This document shows positions 1 through 8,305 of a stretch of 64,000 bases of DNA, piece by piece. The DNA lies in NCBI RefSeq assembly GCF_018282095.1, contig NZ_CP074128.1, positions 248,001-312,000 of the forward strand, in the 5' to 3' direction. A program made the position numbers and the translations under genes. The stretch's first letter is position 1; each line of letters opens with the position of its first letter. This DNA comes from Pseudovibrio brasiliensis (GTDB lineage: Bacteria > Pseudomonadota > Alphaproteobacteria > Rhizobiales > Stappiaceae). Below the pieces are notes generated by a model. That model was given only the letters and a program-made list of their open reading frames with translations, was not told the DNA's origin and ran no database searches.

Positions 1-1
1 A

Positions 2-661
2 TCGTCTCAAGTTTTTATTGCGACCCATAGCTCGTTAGTTTGCTCGCGGCTCGATTTGCGTTCAGCAATTCTCTTTGGTGAGTTGGGAGTAGAGCCTAAA
101 AGACTGACTGATCTTAAAAAAGATACAGCGGAATACTTTATGAAAGCTCCTAATAACTCCTTATTGGAGTTTGTTCTATCGGATCGAAACATCTTGGTTG
201 AGGGAGATGCTGAGTACATTCTTATGTCGTCGTTATATAATAAGGTGATGGGCAATAAGTTGGAGGGGTCAGGCCTACATGTAATTTCCGTTGGTGGCCT
301 TAGCTTTCCGCGCTATCTAGATTTGGCTAAGCTTATTGGTACTAAAACCGCAGTAATAACAGATAATGATGGATCTATATTAAACAACTGCGAGAGAAAA
401 TACGCAGTCTATCGAGACGATGAAAATATAAAGATATTTTTTGACGAGGATGAGAGTAGAAGAACATTCGAAATCTGTGTCTATCGTGACAATTCAAAGC
501 TTTGTGAAAGCTTGTTTGCTGAGGGTCGCAGAAAGCTGACTGTTGAGCAGTTTATGTTGGCAAACAAGTCCACCGTTGCTTTTGAACTGGCTCAGCAGGA
601 ACCAGATGAAATCGTTGCACCAAGATATATAGACGAAGCAATTAGATGGATAATGAGCTGA
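2..661 (+). CDS. OLD-family ATPase/TOPRIM nuclease, C-terminal part (GajA-like), 5' truncated by window edge
   Basis: The frame is open from base 2, so the gene enters from outside and the TTG at 56 is not its start. The first visible residues include FIATHSSL, the switch/H-loop of the ABC-type ATPase domain of OLD proteins. After it comes a TOPRIM fold: LVEGDAE (catalytic Glu), SVGG, ITDNDG (Asp-x-Asp) and a later acidic FFDEDE segment. In class 2 OLD proteins such as Gabija GajA, TOPRIM nicks or cuts DNA under control of the ATPase domain. The UvrD-like helicase gene starts inside the last codons (overlap 646-661), which is the class 2 OLD/Gabija arrangement. Codon use is AT-rich compared with the genes from 2841 on, as expected for a defence island. 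The N-terminal ATPase (Walker A) is not in the window, so completeness cannot be judged. Confidence 0.85.
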   Translation, partial: SSQVFIATHSSLVCSRLDLRSAILFGELGVEPKRLTDLKKDTAEYFMKAPNNSLLEFVLSDRNILVEGDAEYILMSSLYNKVMGNKLEGSGLHVISVGGLSFPRYLDLAKLIGTKTAVITDNDGSILNNCERKYAVYRDDENIKIFFDEDESRRTFEICVYRDNSKLCESLFAEGRRKLTVEQFMLANKSTVAFELAQQEPDEIVAPRYIDEAIRWIMS

Positions 662-1680
662 TTTTGGCTGTTGCCGGTGCTGGTAAAACTACACGAATTT
701 TAAACTCGATAAAAAACAACGAGCGCTGTCTTATAATCACCTACACGAATGAGAATCTTCGGAGTTTGGAAGCAAGTTTGAAAAAAAAGTATGATGGCAT
801 AATTCCCGAAAATATTATGCTTTCGTCATACTTTTCATTTCTCTATAGATTTTGCTTTCGGCCAATACTTTCATACAAATTTCGCGACAACGCGTTCAAC
901 TGGAACAGACCGCCTGCTCCTCATGAAGGTGGCAAGCCAAAATCAAAACTCGGACACTACATGAGTAGTGGACGGTACATTTATGCAAATCGTATGACCA
1001 AGATGATCGAGCGGTGTGGCCGATTACCATTGGTCATTGACAGATTGGAGAAGTACTTCGACTGTTTTTATGTCGATGAAGTCCAAGATTTTGCTGCTAA
1101 TGACTTTAACTTTCTCCTTGAACTGTCGCGTGCAAAAATTCCGACTTTGTATGTCGGTGACTTTTTCCAGCATACCTTCGACACGAGCCGGGATGGGCGT
1201 ACTCGAGAAAACCTACACAAGAAAGGTTTGAGTTATTACATCAAGCAATTTCAACGTTTCGGTTTTCGGATTGATACAAAAACACTCGGAAAAACATATA
1301 GATGCAGTCCCACGGTTTCAGACTTTATTACTGACAGCCTTGGTATCAAGATTGAGTCGCATCGCTCTGATCAAACAAACCTAGAACTGGTGACGTGTCA
1401 AAAACAGACTGAGGCGCTGTTTAATTGCAATGACAAAATCAAACTCTTCTTTCAAGAGCACGAGAAGTACAGCTGCTATTCGAACAACTGGGGTCGTTGC
1501 AAAGGGCTAGACCACTATGAAGATGTTTGTGTAGTTCTCAATAAGAAAACATTTGAGAAGTTTGTAAGCGGAACTCTTGCTTCCCTCCCTAGCCCGACGC
1601 TCAACAAGCTCTATGTCGCATGTTCTAGAGCCAGAGGAGATTTATATTTCCTTGATCAAAAATTTCTTGATGTTGGGTAG
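646..1680 (+). CDS. compact UvrD/Rep-type SF1 helicase (GajB-like)
   Basis: This 344-residue protein carries superfamily 1 helicase motifs: Walker A AGAGKTT (residues 10-16), motif Ia around ITYTNENL (31-38), motif II VDEVQDF (143-149), motif III YVGDFFQ (about 169-175) and motif VI LYVACSRARGD near the C-terminus. It overlaps the OLD nuclease gene by 16 bp and starts at ATG 646, implying translational coupling. The helicase partner of class 2 OLD nucleases (Gabija GajB) senses DNA ends or unwinding and activates GajA. GajB proteins I know are near 490 residues, so this one is short: the spacer subdomains between motifs III and V look reduced, but no frameshift or internal stop is visible. 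A DNA-repair helicase role is possible, but the neighbour makes anti-phage defence the better reading. Confidence 0.8.
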   Translation: MDNELILAVAGAGKTTRILNSIKNNERCLIITYTNENLRSLEASLKKKYDGIIPENIMLSSYFSFLYRFCFRPILSYKFRDNAFNWNRPPAPHEGGKPKSKLGHYMSSGRYIYANRMTKMIERCGRLPLVIDRLEKYFDCFYVDEVQDFAANDFNFLLELSRAKIPTLYVGDFFQHTFDTSRDGRTRENLHKKGLSYYIKQFQRFGFRIDTKTLGKTYRCSPTVSDFITDSLGIKIESHRSDQTNLELVTCQKQTEALFNCNDKIKLFFQEHEKYSCYSNNWGRCKGLDHYEDVCVVLNKKTFEKFVSGTLASLPSPTLNKLYVACSRARGDLYFLDQKFLDVG

Positions 1681-2330
1681 ATGGAGAGCAAATGAGTGAG
1701 TTGTTTTGTTGATCAGCTGATGATTAGCAGAAAACTCACGTGAACTTCGCACTGCACAATAAAATTCTTAAAAAACGCAGGAAAACACGAAAGAACGCAA
1801 ACGAACGCGTTGCTATGTGAGGGGGATTGCTGAGCGGGTTTCATGGATGGTGGGTTCTGGTTTTGGTCAATGAGAGAGACTTATGCTCGGTGGGGCGATA
1901 AGTTATCAACTGCCGCGGCGAAGGGCTGACCTGCCGGGTGGGGAGGATAAGTGCGGGACTGCGCAATTTTGTTGCGGGGATAGCGGGGTGTCAGCCGAAA
2001 AGTGTCGCTGAGAGAGGCCCTGCTGCAAATAACTTGGAATAATTGGCTCCTGTGAAATTTAACAGGCAAAAAATCTCTGAGATATCAAGAGTTCGTGGCG
2101 CCTCGTGCTTCCCGACAATTAATTTATAAGGTTCACCCTTGGGCGTTTTCAGGTGGAACGGCTTTTGCACATGGGAAAGAACATGGATTCTAAGCAAAAA
2201 CTAAGATTTTACAGAATTATTTACTGTGCTGGCTTGAAAAATACAGCGCCTGTTAATGCGGTGTGAAGTCTATACTGGCTTATCTACTTGTTCTAGGGGC
2301 AACCCCGTAGGAAAGAGGTAGAATAGCTGC
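1681..2330. other. gene-free stretch between defence genes and tna operon
   Basis: No convincing gene. The left part holds clustered AACGC-type motifs (about 1773-1808) ending in GCGTTGCTA at 1807-1815; the same nonamer and similar AACGC/GCGTT clusters recur at 11050-11111 beside another AT-rich island gene. They may be recombinase arm or attachment sites. Two minus-strand open frames (1881-2197) overlap each other, lack ribosome binding sites and resemble nothing I recognise. Confidence 0.4.
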
Positions 2331-2359
2331 TTGACACATGGGCAATTGTGGTTTCATAT
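2331..2359 (+). promoter_or_regulatory. candidate sigma70-type promoter of the tna operon
   Basis: A perfect TTGACA lies at 2331-2336, followed by a 17-bp spacer and a weak -10 TCATAT at 2354-2359. Transcription would begin near 2366, about 40 nt before the tnaC-like leader start. The -10 is poor, which would fit activator dependence, but no clear CRP site is visible here. Confidence 0.35.
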
Positions 2360-2403
2360 GCCTTTGCTATCACATGATATGCAGTAAAGATGAGGATTAG
2401 GTC

Positions 2404-2508
2404 ATGAGCCGGTCAGTACTGGTTCTTCAGTATCGCAATAAAAAGAGCTTGGCGTGGTTTACGCAAGACGTTCGTCTTGCCTATGACTTCCCAAACGCGT
2501 GCGTATAA
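2404..2508 (+). CDS. tnaC: TnaC-like tryptophan-sensing leader peptide (34 aa)
   Basis: A 34-codon frame starts at ATG 2404 with a GAGG Shine-Dalgarno at 2392-2395 and stops at TAA 2506-2508. Its C-terminal half contains AWFTQD and RLAYDFP. Trp18, Asp22 and Pro30 lie at W, W+4 and W+12, the spacing of the essential Trp12, Asp16 and Pro24 of E. coli TnaC. W+1 is Phe, W+6 basic (Arg for Lys18), W+7 Leu (for Ile19), and the LA-aromatic-x-FP ending resembles Proteus TnaC, which also continues past the Pro. In TnaC systems free tryptophan stalls the ribosome at the end of this peptide, preventing Rho-dependent termination before tnaA. Its position 332 nt upstream of tnaA fits that role. Function in this organism is inferred. 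Confidence 0.8.
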   Translation: MSRSVLVLQYRNKKSLAWFTQDVRLAYDFPNACV

Positions 2509-2840
2509 GCCTACAGGCCCATCAGTCCCTTTAAAAATTTGAATGAGTGTCGCCCAATCTACTTGGTGCCACGGGTGAACTACATCCACTCATGTAGTTA
2601 ATCGGGCCGCTCTACTTGATCTGCCACTGGCAGGTGACGGGTAAGCTGCGTCTGTCATTCAAAACCGGGACTGCTGCCGCAACACGTTAATTCCAAACGG
2701 AATGCCTGCACTTTCAGGCAGTTGTAACTTTCGCGCCAAAGAGTTGGAGAGCGACCCAACCTGTGCGCAGCTGCGTATTCCCAGTGGTGGGAAACAGTTT
2801 TCTAAGAAGAATGCGCAGTAAAAATGCAAGGACTAGAACA
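2509..2840 (+). promoter_or_regulatory. tna leader spacer: probable Rho-dependent termination zone
   Basis: This is the untranslated spacer between the leader peptide stop and the tnaA start. It has no hairpin followed by a T-run, which agrees with Rho-dependent rather than intrinsic attenuation, as in E. coli tna. It contains a perfect 8-bp stem with a 6-nt loop (2578-2599), a boxA-like CGCTCTACT (2609-2617) and a 5-bp stem GCCTG/CAGGC shortly before tnaA. The assignment of any of these to regulation is speculative. Confidence 0.4.
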
Positions 2841-4241
2841 ATGAAACGTATCCCTGAGCCGTTCCGCATCAAAATGGTTGAGCCAATCAAAATGACCACT
2901 TTCGCAGACCGCGAAAAGGCATTGGCAGAAGCTGGCTACAACCCATTCCTGCTCGCAAGTGATGACGTTTACATCGATCTACTGACAGACTCCGGCACCG
3001 GCGCCATGTCTGACTACCAGTGGGCAGGCATGATGATGGGCGATGAAGCCTATGCTGGCTCCCGCAACTTCTACAATCTGAAAGACGCAGTTCATCACTT
3101 CTTCCGTTATGAATATCTGGTGCCAACCCACCAGGGTCGTGGTGCAGAACAGATTCTGTTCCCTGCACTGATCCGCCGCGCGAAGGAAGTTCGTGGTGCA
3201 GACAAGCACATCTTCATCTCCAACTACCACTTCGACACCACAGCTGCTCACGTGGAACTGAACGGTGGTCAGGCGGTTAACGTGGTGGACGAACGTGCTT
3301 ATGACACAACCACTTACTACGACTGGAAGGGTGACTTCGATCTGGAGAAGCTGGAAGCGGCGATCAAGGAACACGGCGCGAAGAACGTCACCGCGATCAT
3401 CACCACAGTGACCTGTAACAGCTCCGGTGGTCAGCCAGTTTCCATGGCAAATATGCGTGCAGTTTACGAGATCGGCCAGAAATACGACATTCCGGTTGTG
3501 ATCGACTCCGCCCGTTACTGCGAAAACGCGTATTTCATCAAGCAGCGTGAGGAAGGCTACGCGGATAAGTCCATCACCGACATCATCCGTGAGATGTACT
3601 CCTACGGCGATATGCTCACCATGTCCGCAAAGAAAGACCCGCTGGTCAACATCGGCGGCATGTGCGCAATCCGCGAGAAGAAAGAGCTGTTCCAGGCCGT
3701 CCAAACCCTCTGCGTCCCAATGGAAGGCTTCGTCACATATGGGGGATTAGCCGGCCGCGACATGGAAGCGCTGGCACGTGGTCTGCATGAGGGTGCGGAT
3801 GAGAACTTCCTGCACTATCGTATTGGCCAGGTTAAGTATTTGGGCGATCGTCTTGTTGAAGGTGGCGTGCCAATTCAGTACCCAACCGGCGGGCACGCGG
3901 TGTTCGTAGACGCGAAGAAGATTCTTCCGCACATCCCGGGAGACCAGTTCCCGGCGCAGGCTCTGTGTAACGCGCTGTACCTGGAGTCCGGTGTACGCCC
4001 AGTTGAAATTGGCTCATTCTTACTTGGCCGCGATCCTGCAACCGGTCAGCAAAAAGAGTCCCCACTGGAACTCATGCGCCTCACAATCCCACGTCGTGTG
4101 TACACCAATGACCACATGGATTACATCGCGGATGCTCTGATCAACGTTGCGAAGAACGCAAAGGATATCAAAGGCTTCGAGTTTGAATACGAGCCACCTG
4201 TCCTGCGTCACTTCACTGCACGTCTGAAGCCAATCAAGTAA
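2841..4241 (+). CDS. tnaA: tryptophanase (L-tryptophan indole-lyase)
   Basis: PLP enzyme cleaving L-tryptophan to indole, pyruvate and ammonia through 2-aminoacrylate. The 466-residue protein follows the family closely end to end: [11 protein letters not shown] at the start, [12 protein letters not shown]-type segment (43-54), [10 protein letters not shown] (95-104), SNYHFDTT (127-134), [23 protein letters not shown], and SAKKD (262-266), whose second Lys (K265) should carry the PLP Schiff base (E. coli Lys270). The ending [10 protein letters not shown] also matches. I chose ATG 2841 because AAGGA lies 8 nt upstream and similarity begins there; the upstream in-frame extension to 2763 looks non-coding. 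It is the first structural gene after the leader peptide and heads tnaA-tnaB-pdxY-ridA. Indole is also a bacterial signal molecule. Confidence 0.97.
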   Translation: MKRIPEPFRIKMVEPIKMTTFADREKALAEAGYNPFLLASDDVYIDLLTDSGTGAMSDYQWAGMMMGDEAYAGSRNFYNLKDAVHHFFRYEYLVPTHQGRGAEQILFPALIRRAKEVRGADKHIFISNYHFDTTAAHVELNGGQAVNVVDERAYDTTTYYDWKGDFDLEKLEAAIKEHGAKNVTAIITTVTCNSSGGQPVSMANMRAVYEIGQKYDIPVVIDSARYCENAYFIKQREEGYADKSITDIIREMYSYGDMLTMSAKKDPLVNIGGMCAIREKKELFQAVQTLCVPMEGFVTYGGLAGRDMEALARGLHEGADENFLHYRIGQVKYLGDRLVEGGVPIQYPTGGHAVFVDAKKILPHIPGDQFPAQALCNALYLESGVRPVEIGSFLLGRDPATGQQKESPLELMRLTIPRRVYTNDHMDYIADALINVAKNAKDIKGFEFEYEPPVLRHFTARLKPIK

Positions 4242-4252
4242 TTTGGCACCTC

Positions 4253-4284
4253 GGGAGGCGCTGCTCTGTGCCTCCCTCTTTTCC
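4253..4284 (+). terminator. hairpin with T-rich tail between tnaA and the permease gene
   Basis: GGGAGGC (4253-4259) pairs with GCCTCCC (4270-4276), followed by TCTTTTCC. It looks like a leaky intrinsic terminator that could lower permease expression relative to tryptophanase, or a 3' stabilising stem for a processed tnaA mRNA. Confidence 0.5.
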
Positions 4285-4323
4285 TCACGGATATAACAAA
4301 ACTACTTCACGGGAGAGAAGTAA

Positions 4324-5601
4324 ATGTCTGAGGGCACACAAGTCGGTGGCATAGGCAACGCCACTGCAACAACCAGTCCATCCTTCCTAGGCGGTGCAAT
4401 GATCATTGCCGGAACCGCGGTCGGCGCTGGTATGTTTTCCGTTCCAACCGTCAGCGCTGGTATGTGGAGTATCTGGGCTATTTTTGCGCTGGCCTTTACC
4501 TGGTTCTGTATGCTGCATTCCGGGCTTATGATCCTGGAAACAAACCTGAATTACCCGGTCGGCTCCAGCTTTGACACGATGGTGAAAGACACCCTTGGGA
4601 ACGGGTGGAACACCGTCAACAACATCGCTGTAGCGTTCGTTGGCTACATTCTCTGCTACGCGTATATCTCCGGTGGCGGGTCCATCGTAGTACACACGCT
4701 GGATGCAACAGTTGGCTTTGCTCCTCCGCAGATGATTGCAGGTCTGATCTTCGCACTGGGTCTTGCGTTCTTCGTCTGGTGGTCCACAAAAGCCGTTGAC
4801 CGCATTACAACAATCCTGCTCGGCGGCATGATCATCACGTTCTTCATGTCCGTGACAGGCTACACCTTCAACATGAAGGCCGCTGTATTCTTTGATAGTG
4901 ACAATGGTATGGGGCTGGGGAGTTACTTCCCGTATCTGTTCGCAGCAATGCCATTCTGCCTGGCATCCTTCGGTTATCACCACAACGTACCAAGCCTGAT
5001 GAAGTACTATGGCAAAGAGCCTAAGAAGATTCTGCTCTGCCTTGGTACAGGCACTTTCCTTGCACTGGTACTTTACATTGTCTGGCTGTTCGCCACATTG
5101 GGCAACATCTCACGAGCTGATTTTGGTCCGATCATTGAACAGGGCGGTAACATCGGCGTACTGGTGGAAGCTCTTGGCCGTGCAGTAGAAAACACCTCTG
5201 CATCCAACATGTTGTCCGCATTTGGCAATATGGCTGTGGCCAGCTCCTTCTTGGGCGTTGCACTTGGTCTGTTTGACTTCCTTGCAGACTTCCTGAAGTT
5301 TGATGACAGCCAGGCAGGTCGTGCGAAAACCGCTGCAGTAACCTTCGTACCTCCGTTGATCGGTGGCATCTTCTTCCCGGATGGTTTCATCATCGCGATT
5401 GGTTACGCTGGCCTTGCAGCAACCGTCTGGACTGCGATCGTTCCGGCCCTGATGGTGCGCGTCAGCCGCAAGAAGTTCGGCAATCCTCAGTTCCGTGTCT
5501 GGGGTGGCGAGGCACTGGTCTGGGTGGTCTTTGGCTTCGGCATTCTGGTTGCCGTTAGTCATGTGCTTGGAATGTTCAACGCACTTCCAGTTTACCCATA
5601 G
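4324..5601 (+). CDS. tnaB: aromatic amino acid permease (TnaB/Mtr/TyrP family)
   Basis: A 425-residue polytopic inner-membrane protein of the hydroxy/aromatic amino acid permease (HAAAP) family, with about 11 hydrophobic segments. The first helix carries GGAMIIAGTAVGAGMFS, the unwound substrate/cation-binding helix typical of Mtr, TnaB and TyrP; FGYHHNVPS in the middle is also typical. Such permeases import tryptophan (or tyrosine) with protons. It lies 82 bp after tnaA on the same strand, starts at ATG 4324 with GGGAGAGAAG upstream, and by context supplies tryptophan to tryptophanase. Substrate specificity within the family cannot be read from sequence alone, so tnaB rests on position. Confidence 0.9.
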   Translation: MSEGTQVGGIGNATATTSPSFLGGAMIIAGTAVGAGMFSVPTVSAGMWSIWAIFALAFTWFCMLHSGLMILETNLNYPVGSSFDTMVKDTLGNGWNTVNNIAVAFVGYILCYAYISGGGSIVVHTLDATVGFAPPQMIAGLIFALGLAFFVWWSTKAVDRITTILLGGMIITFFMSVTGYTFNMKAAVFFDSDNGMGLGSYFPYLFAAMPFCLASFGYHHNVPSLMKYYGKEPKKILLCLGTGTFLALVLYIVWLFATLGNISRADFGPIIEQGGNIGVLVEALGRAVENTSASNMLSAFGNMAVASSFLGVALGLFDFLADFLKFDDSQAGRAKTAAVTFVPPLIGGIFFPDGFIIAIGYAGLAATVWTAIVPALMVRVSRKKFGNPQFRVWGGEALVWVVFGFGILVAVSHVLGMFNALPVYP

Positions 5602-5670
5602 CGCCGAGAATGGCTTTACGCTCTGCTGGGGCTCGCGAATGTGAGCCTCAGTTTAAACGAGGAAATTGAA

Positions 5671-6525
5671 ATGAAAGGCATACTCTCCATCCAATCCCAC
5701 GTGACATACGGCCATGCTGGCAACGGCTGTGCTGTATTTCCAATGCAACGCATGGGACACGAAGTCTGGGCGATCAATACAGTCCAGTTTTCAAACCACA
5801 CCCAGCACCCCCAAGGTTGGACCGGACAGGCCCATGATGCCAAGCAAATCTCTGAAATCTTTGAGGGACTTGCCAAGCTGAATGTTCTTTCTCAGATCAA
5901 TGGTATTGTAACAGGGTACCTGGGAGGCCCTTCTCATTGTGATGTTATTGTCGACATCGTGCAGGAAGTTCGCCGTCACAATCCTGATTGTCTCTATTTC
6001 TGTGATCCGGTGATGGGTGCGCCTGATAAAGGCTGTATTGTCAGCGAAGGTGTAGCTGAATTGCTGGTTAGCAAAGTGATGCCGATTGCTGATGTGATCG
6101 TGCCGAACCAGTTTGAGCTCTCTCAGTTCATTGGTGAGCCAGTTGATACGTTGGAGCAAGCCAAGCAGGCTTGTGCTAAGGCTATGGAAAAAGGGCCGAA
6201 AATGGTTCTGGCCAAGCACCTACACAGCGTCTCTGACGAAGCTTTCACCATGATGTTCGCCAATGCGCAAGGCAGCTATCTGGCTCAGCGCCCGCATTTG
6301 CCGTTTGAGCGCCAGCCGGTTGGTGTTGGCGATCTGATCACATCTGTATTTGCCGCTGGTTATCTGAATGGACTTTCTGAAGTAGAAGCGTTCCAGCACT
6401 GTAACAACGCGGTGTACGGCGTGCTTAAAACCACGCAGGAAAAAGGCGAATGGGAGCTGCAAACTATTGCTGCTCAACAGGAATTCGTCTCACCATCTGA
6501 ACAGTTCGACTTAACAAGCCTATAA
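5671..6525 (+). CDS. pdxY: pyridoxal kinase PdxY
   Basis: Ribokinase-superfamily enzyme phosphorylating pyridoxal (and related vitamers) to PLP. The 284-residue product starts MKGILSIQSHVTYGH, the PdxY/PdxK signature; VNTVQFSNHTQ-like AINTVQFSNHTQH, CDPVMG (111-116), and GVGD (218-221), whose Asp is the catalytic base, follow. I chose ATG 5671 because GAGGAAA precedes it and similarity starts there; a GTG 30 bp upstream is the alternative. It sits 69 bp after the permease and 13 bp before ridA. A PLP-salvage kinase next to tnaA makes sense: strong tryptophanase expression raises the demand for PLP. Confidence 0.93.
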   Translation: MKGILSIQSHVTYGHAGNGCAVFPMQRMGHEVWAINTVQFSNHTQHPQGWTGQAHDAKQISEIFEGLAKLNVLSQINGIVTGYLGGPSHCDVIVDIVQEVRRHNPDCLYFCDPVMGAPDKGCIVSEGVAELLVSKVMPIADVIVPNQFELSQFIGEPVDTLEQAKQACAKAMEKGPKMVLAKHLHSVSDEAFTMMFANAQGSYLAQRPHLPFERQPVGVGDLITSVFAAGYLNGLSEVEAFQHCNNAVYGVLKTTQEKGEWELQTIAAQQEFVSPSEQFDLTSL

Positions 6526-6538
6526 AACAGGAAAAACA

Positions 6539-6919
6539 ATGACAGCTATCGACACCTCCAAAGCACCTGCAGCGATCGGTCCTTATGTTCAAGGCGTAAA
6601 CCTTGACCAGATGGTCATCACCTCCGGTCAGTTGCCGATCAACCCGGAAACCGGTGAGATGCCTGCAGATGTTGCTGAGCAGACCCTTCAGTCTCTGAAG
6701 AACGGTCTGGCGATTGTTGAAGAAGCAGGCCTTGCTGCAAAAAACATCAAGAAGACAACTGTTTTCGTAAAAGATCTCAACGACTTCGGTCGCGTGAACG
6801 AGGTTTATGGCAAGTTCTTTGAAGACAACAATGCACCGTTCCCAGCACGCTCCTGTGTGGAAGTTGCACGTCTTCCAAAAGACGCTTTGGTAGAGATCGA
6901 AATGATCGCCTGCCCGTAA
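6539..6919 (+). CDS. ridA: RidA family enamine/imine deaminase
   Basis: A 126-residue YjgF/YER057c/UK114 protein. RidA hydrolyses reactive enamines/imines such as 2-aminoacrylate to the keto acid and ammonia, protecting PLP enzymes. Visible family features: AIGPYVQGV near the N-terminus, ITSGQLPINP (27-36), and PARSCVEVARLP with the substrate-carboxylate-binding Arg104 and the conserved Glu120 near the C-terminus. AGGAAA lies before ATG 6539. It is the last gene of the tna operon and is followed by a strong hairpin. Tryptophanase releases 2-aminoacrylate, so a dedicated RidA here is mechanistically apt. Confidence 0.93.
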   Translation: MTAIDTSKAPAAIGPYVQGVNLDQMVITSGQLPINPETGEMPADVAEQTLQSLKNGLAIVEEAGLAAKNIKKTTVFVKDLNDFGRVNEVYGKFFEDNNAPFPARSCVEVARLPKDALVEIEMIACP

Positions 6920-6937
6920 CCGGGTAGGATTTCCCCT

Positions 6938-6967
6938 GCAATGCTCGTGGTCCAAAGCGAGCATTGC
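6938..6967 (+). terminator. hairpin ending the tna operon
   Basis: A perfect 10-bp stem, GCAATGCTCG (6938-6947) with CGAGCATTGC (6958-6967), starts 19 bp after the ridA stop. The downstream tract is only moderately T-rich. Confidence 0.6.
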
Positions 6968-7138
6968 CCTCATGTCATGATTTTGAATAGTTCATTAATT
7001 TCAATCGCTTGTACTTCTTCCTCTGCAATCCAACCGAATAAACTGCAGTATTTATCTCCCTTCATCGCCCTGCGCATAAACTGCAATAGCTAAATCCGGC
7101 GGCTACTCCAACGCTCACGAATACGGCAGTGTCGACAT

Positions 7139-8305
7139 GTGAAAACATGTTTGCACATATCTGGCTGGTTGGAGTTCCTTGTTGCATCTGTGCTACTACT
7201 GGCTGTCGCCGGGTGCTCGGAAATTCCAGGACATGGCCCAAGCGCTTATCAGGTTGAAACGGCAACCTCGCAGAGTGATGAGCAATCCCTGAGCTATGTC
7301 ATGCTGGATGTGGATGTGCCGACGATTCAGCACTTATCTAATTATGCCAGTAACTTACCTCCAAAAGAGTTCCGCGTTGGCAAAGGCAAACGCAGCACTA
7401 TCCGGGTTGGTGTTGGCGACCAGCTCTCCGTCGGGATATGGGAGTCCATTCCAAATGGCCTGTTCTCTACACAAGGGCAGAAGCGAACGGAACTGGGGCT
7501 TGTCGTGGATGATAAAGGCAAGATTTATGTGCCCTATGTTGGCGAGCTGGATGTCGAAAACAAGACGATCTCTGAGGTGCGTGAGCTGATCCTTGCTGGT
7601 TTGGAGGGAAAGGCTGTTGACCCGCAAGTGGTTGTAAACCTTCAGGCAAATGGGTCACACAAAGTAATCGTGATTGGCGATGTAGCAAGGCCCGGCCAGT
7701 TCCGCGTGCATGAAGATGGGCTGAGTCTGGTTGAGGCGATCTCTGAGGCTGGGGGGACAAGGAACCCGGATTACGAGTCGTTTGTCACCGTTGTGCGGGA
7801 TGACAAGAAGTTCCGGTTTGGACTGGATGACATTGCAGAGCAACCAGCCAACAACATCTGGCTAAGACCGAAAGATATCGTATCTATTACGCACCAGCCA
7901 AAATCCTTTACGGTGTTCGGGGCAGTGGTTGCGCGGCGCAAACATGACTTCCCGTCTTCGAGATTGAACCTGTCAGAAGCCATTGGAATGTCAGGTGGTT
8001 TGCATGATGGAACAGCGGATGCGACGGGTGTGTTCCTGTTCCGGTTTGAGGATCGGCAGAAGATGATGGCACTTCTTCCACCGCATGAGCAGCACAATGA
8101 GTTTGAGACTGTTCCCGTTGTTTATCGTCTCAACCTGAAGGAACCCAGTGGGTTGTTCCTGACGCAAGCCTTTGAGATTAAAGATAAAGACGTGATCTAT
8201 GTTGCCAACTCCTCTGTGTCGGAGGTCAACAAGTTCATCAGTATCCTCGTTTCTCCGGTCACCGGAACGTTGCGTTCAGGCGTAGCGCTGGCTGGCATGC
8301 CTTAG
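7139..8305 (+). CDS. outer-membrane polysaccharide export lipoprotein (Wza/KpsD/BexD family)
   Basis: 388 residues with a lipoprotein signal: hydrophobic stretch then LAVAGC, lipidated Cys26. The body shows the polysaccharide biosynthesis/export domain (about residues 85-165: IRVGVGDQLSVGIWE, VDDKGKIYVPYVGEL, DPQVVVNL) followed by SLBB-type beta-grasp repeats (VIVIGDVARPGQFRV; FTVFGAVVARR). Such proteins form the outer-membrane exit channel for capsule or exopolysaccharide. The start is GTG 7139 with no good ribosome binding site; it is chosen because it gives a complete signal peptide. No polymerase, Wzc or glycosyltransferase gene is adjacent, so this is an orphan export component. Confidence 0.85.
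   Translation: MKTCLHISGWLEFLVASVLLLAVAGCSEIPGHGPSAYQVETATSQSDEQSLSYVMLDVDVPTIQHLSNYASNLPPKEFRVGKGKRSTIRVGVGDQLSVGIWESIPNGLFSTQGQKRTELGLVVDDKGKIYVPYVGELDVENKTISEVRELILAGLEGKAVDPQVVVNLQANGSHKVIVIGDVARPGQFRVHEDGLSLVEAISEAGGTRNPDYESFVTVVRDDKKFRFGLDDIAEQPANNIWLRPKDIVSITHQPKSFTVFGAVVARRKHDFPSSRLNLSEAIGMSGGLHDGTADATGVFLFRFEDRQKMMALLPPHEQHNEFETVPVVYRLNLKEPSGLFLTQAFEIKDKDVIYVANSSVSEVNKFISILVSPVTGTLRSGVALAGMP

Noticed and set aside
56-661. OLD gene starting at TTG 56
   Set aside because: The same frame is open to base 2 and encodes the conserved FIATHS segment, so the gene begins outside the window.
1881-2197. Two overlapping minus-strand frames of 62 and 68 codons
   Set aside because: They overlap each other, have no ribosome site and show no motif; treated as chance frames.
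2763-2840. 26-codon N-terminal extension of tryptophanase
   Set aside because: Family similarity starts at MKRIPEPF, and ATG 2841 has its own ribosome site; the extension lies in the regulatory spacer.
2979-3704. 241-codon minus-strand frame over tnaA
   Set aside because: Antisense shadow of a fully conserved gene; His/Val-rich translation is typical of such shadows.
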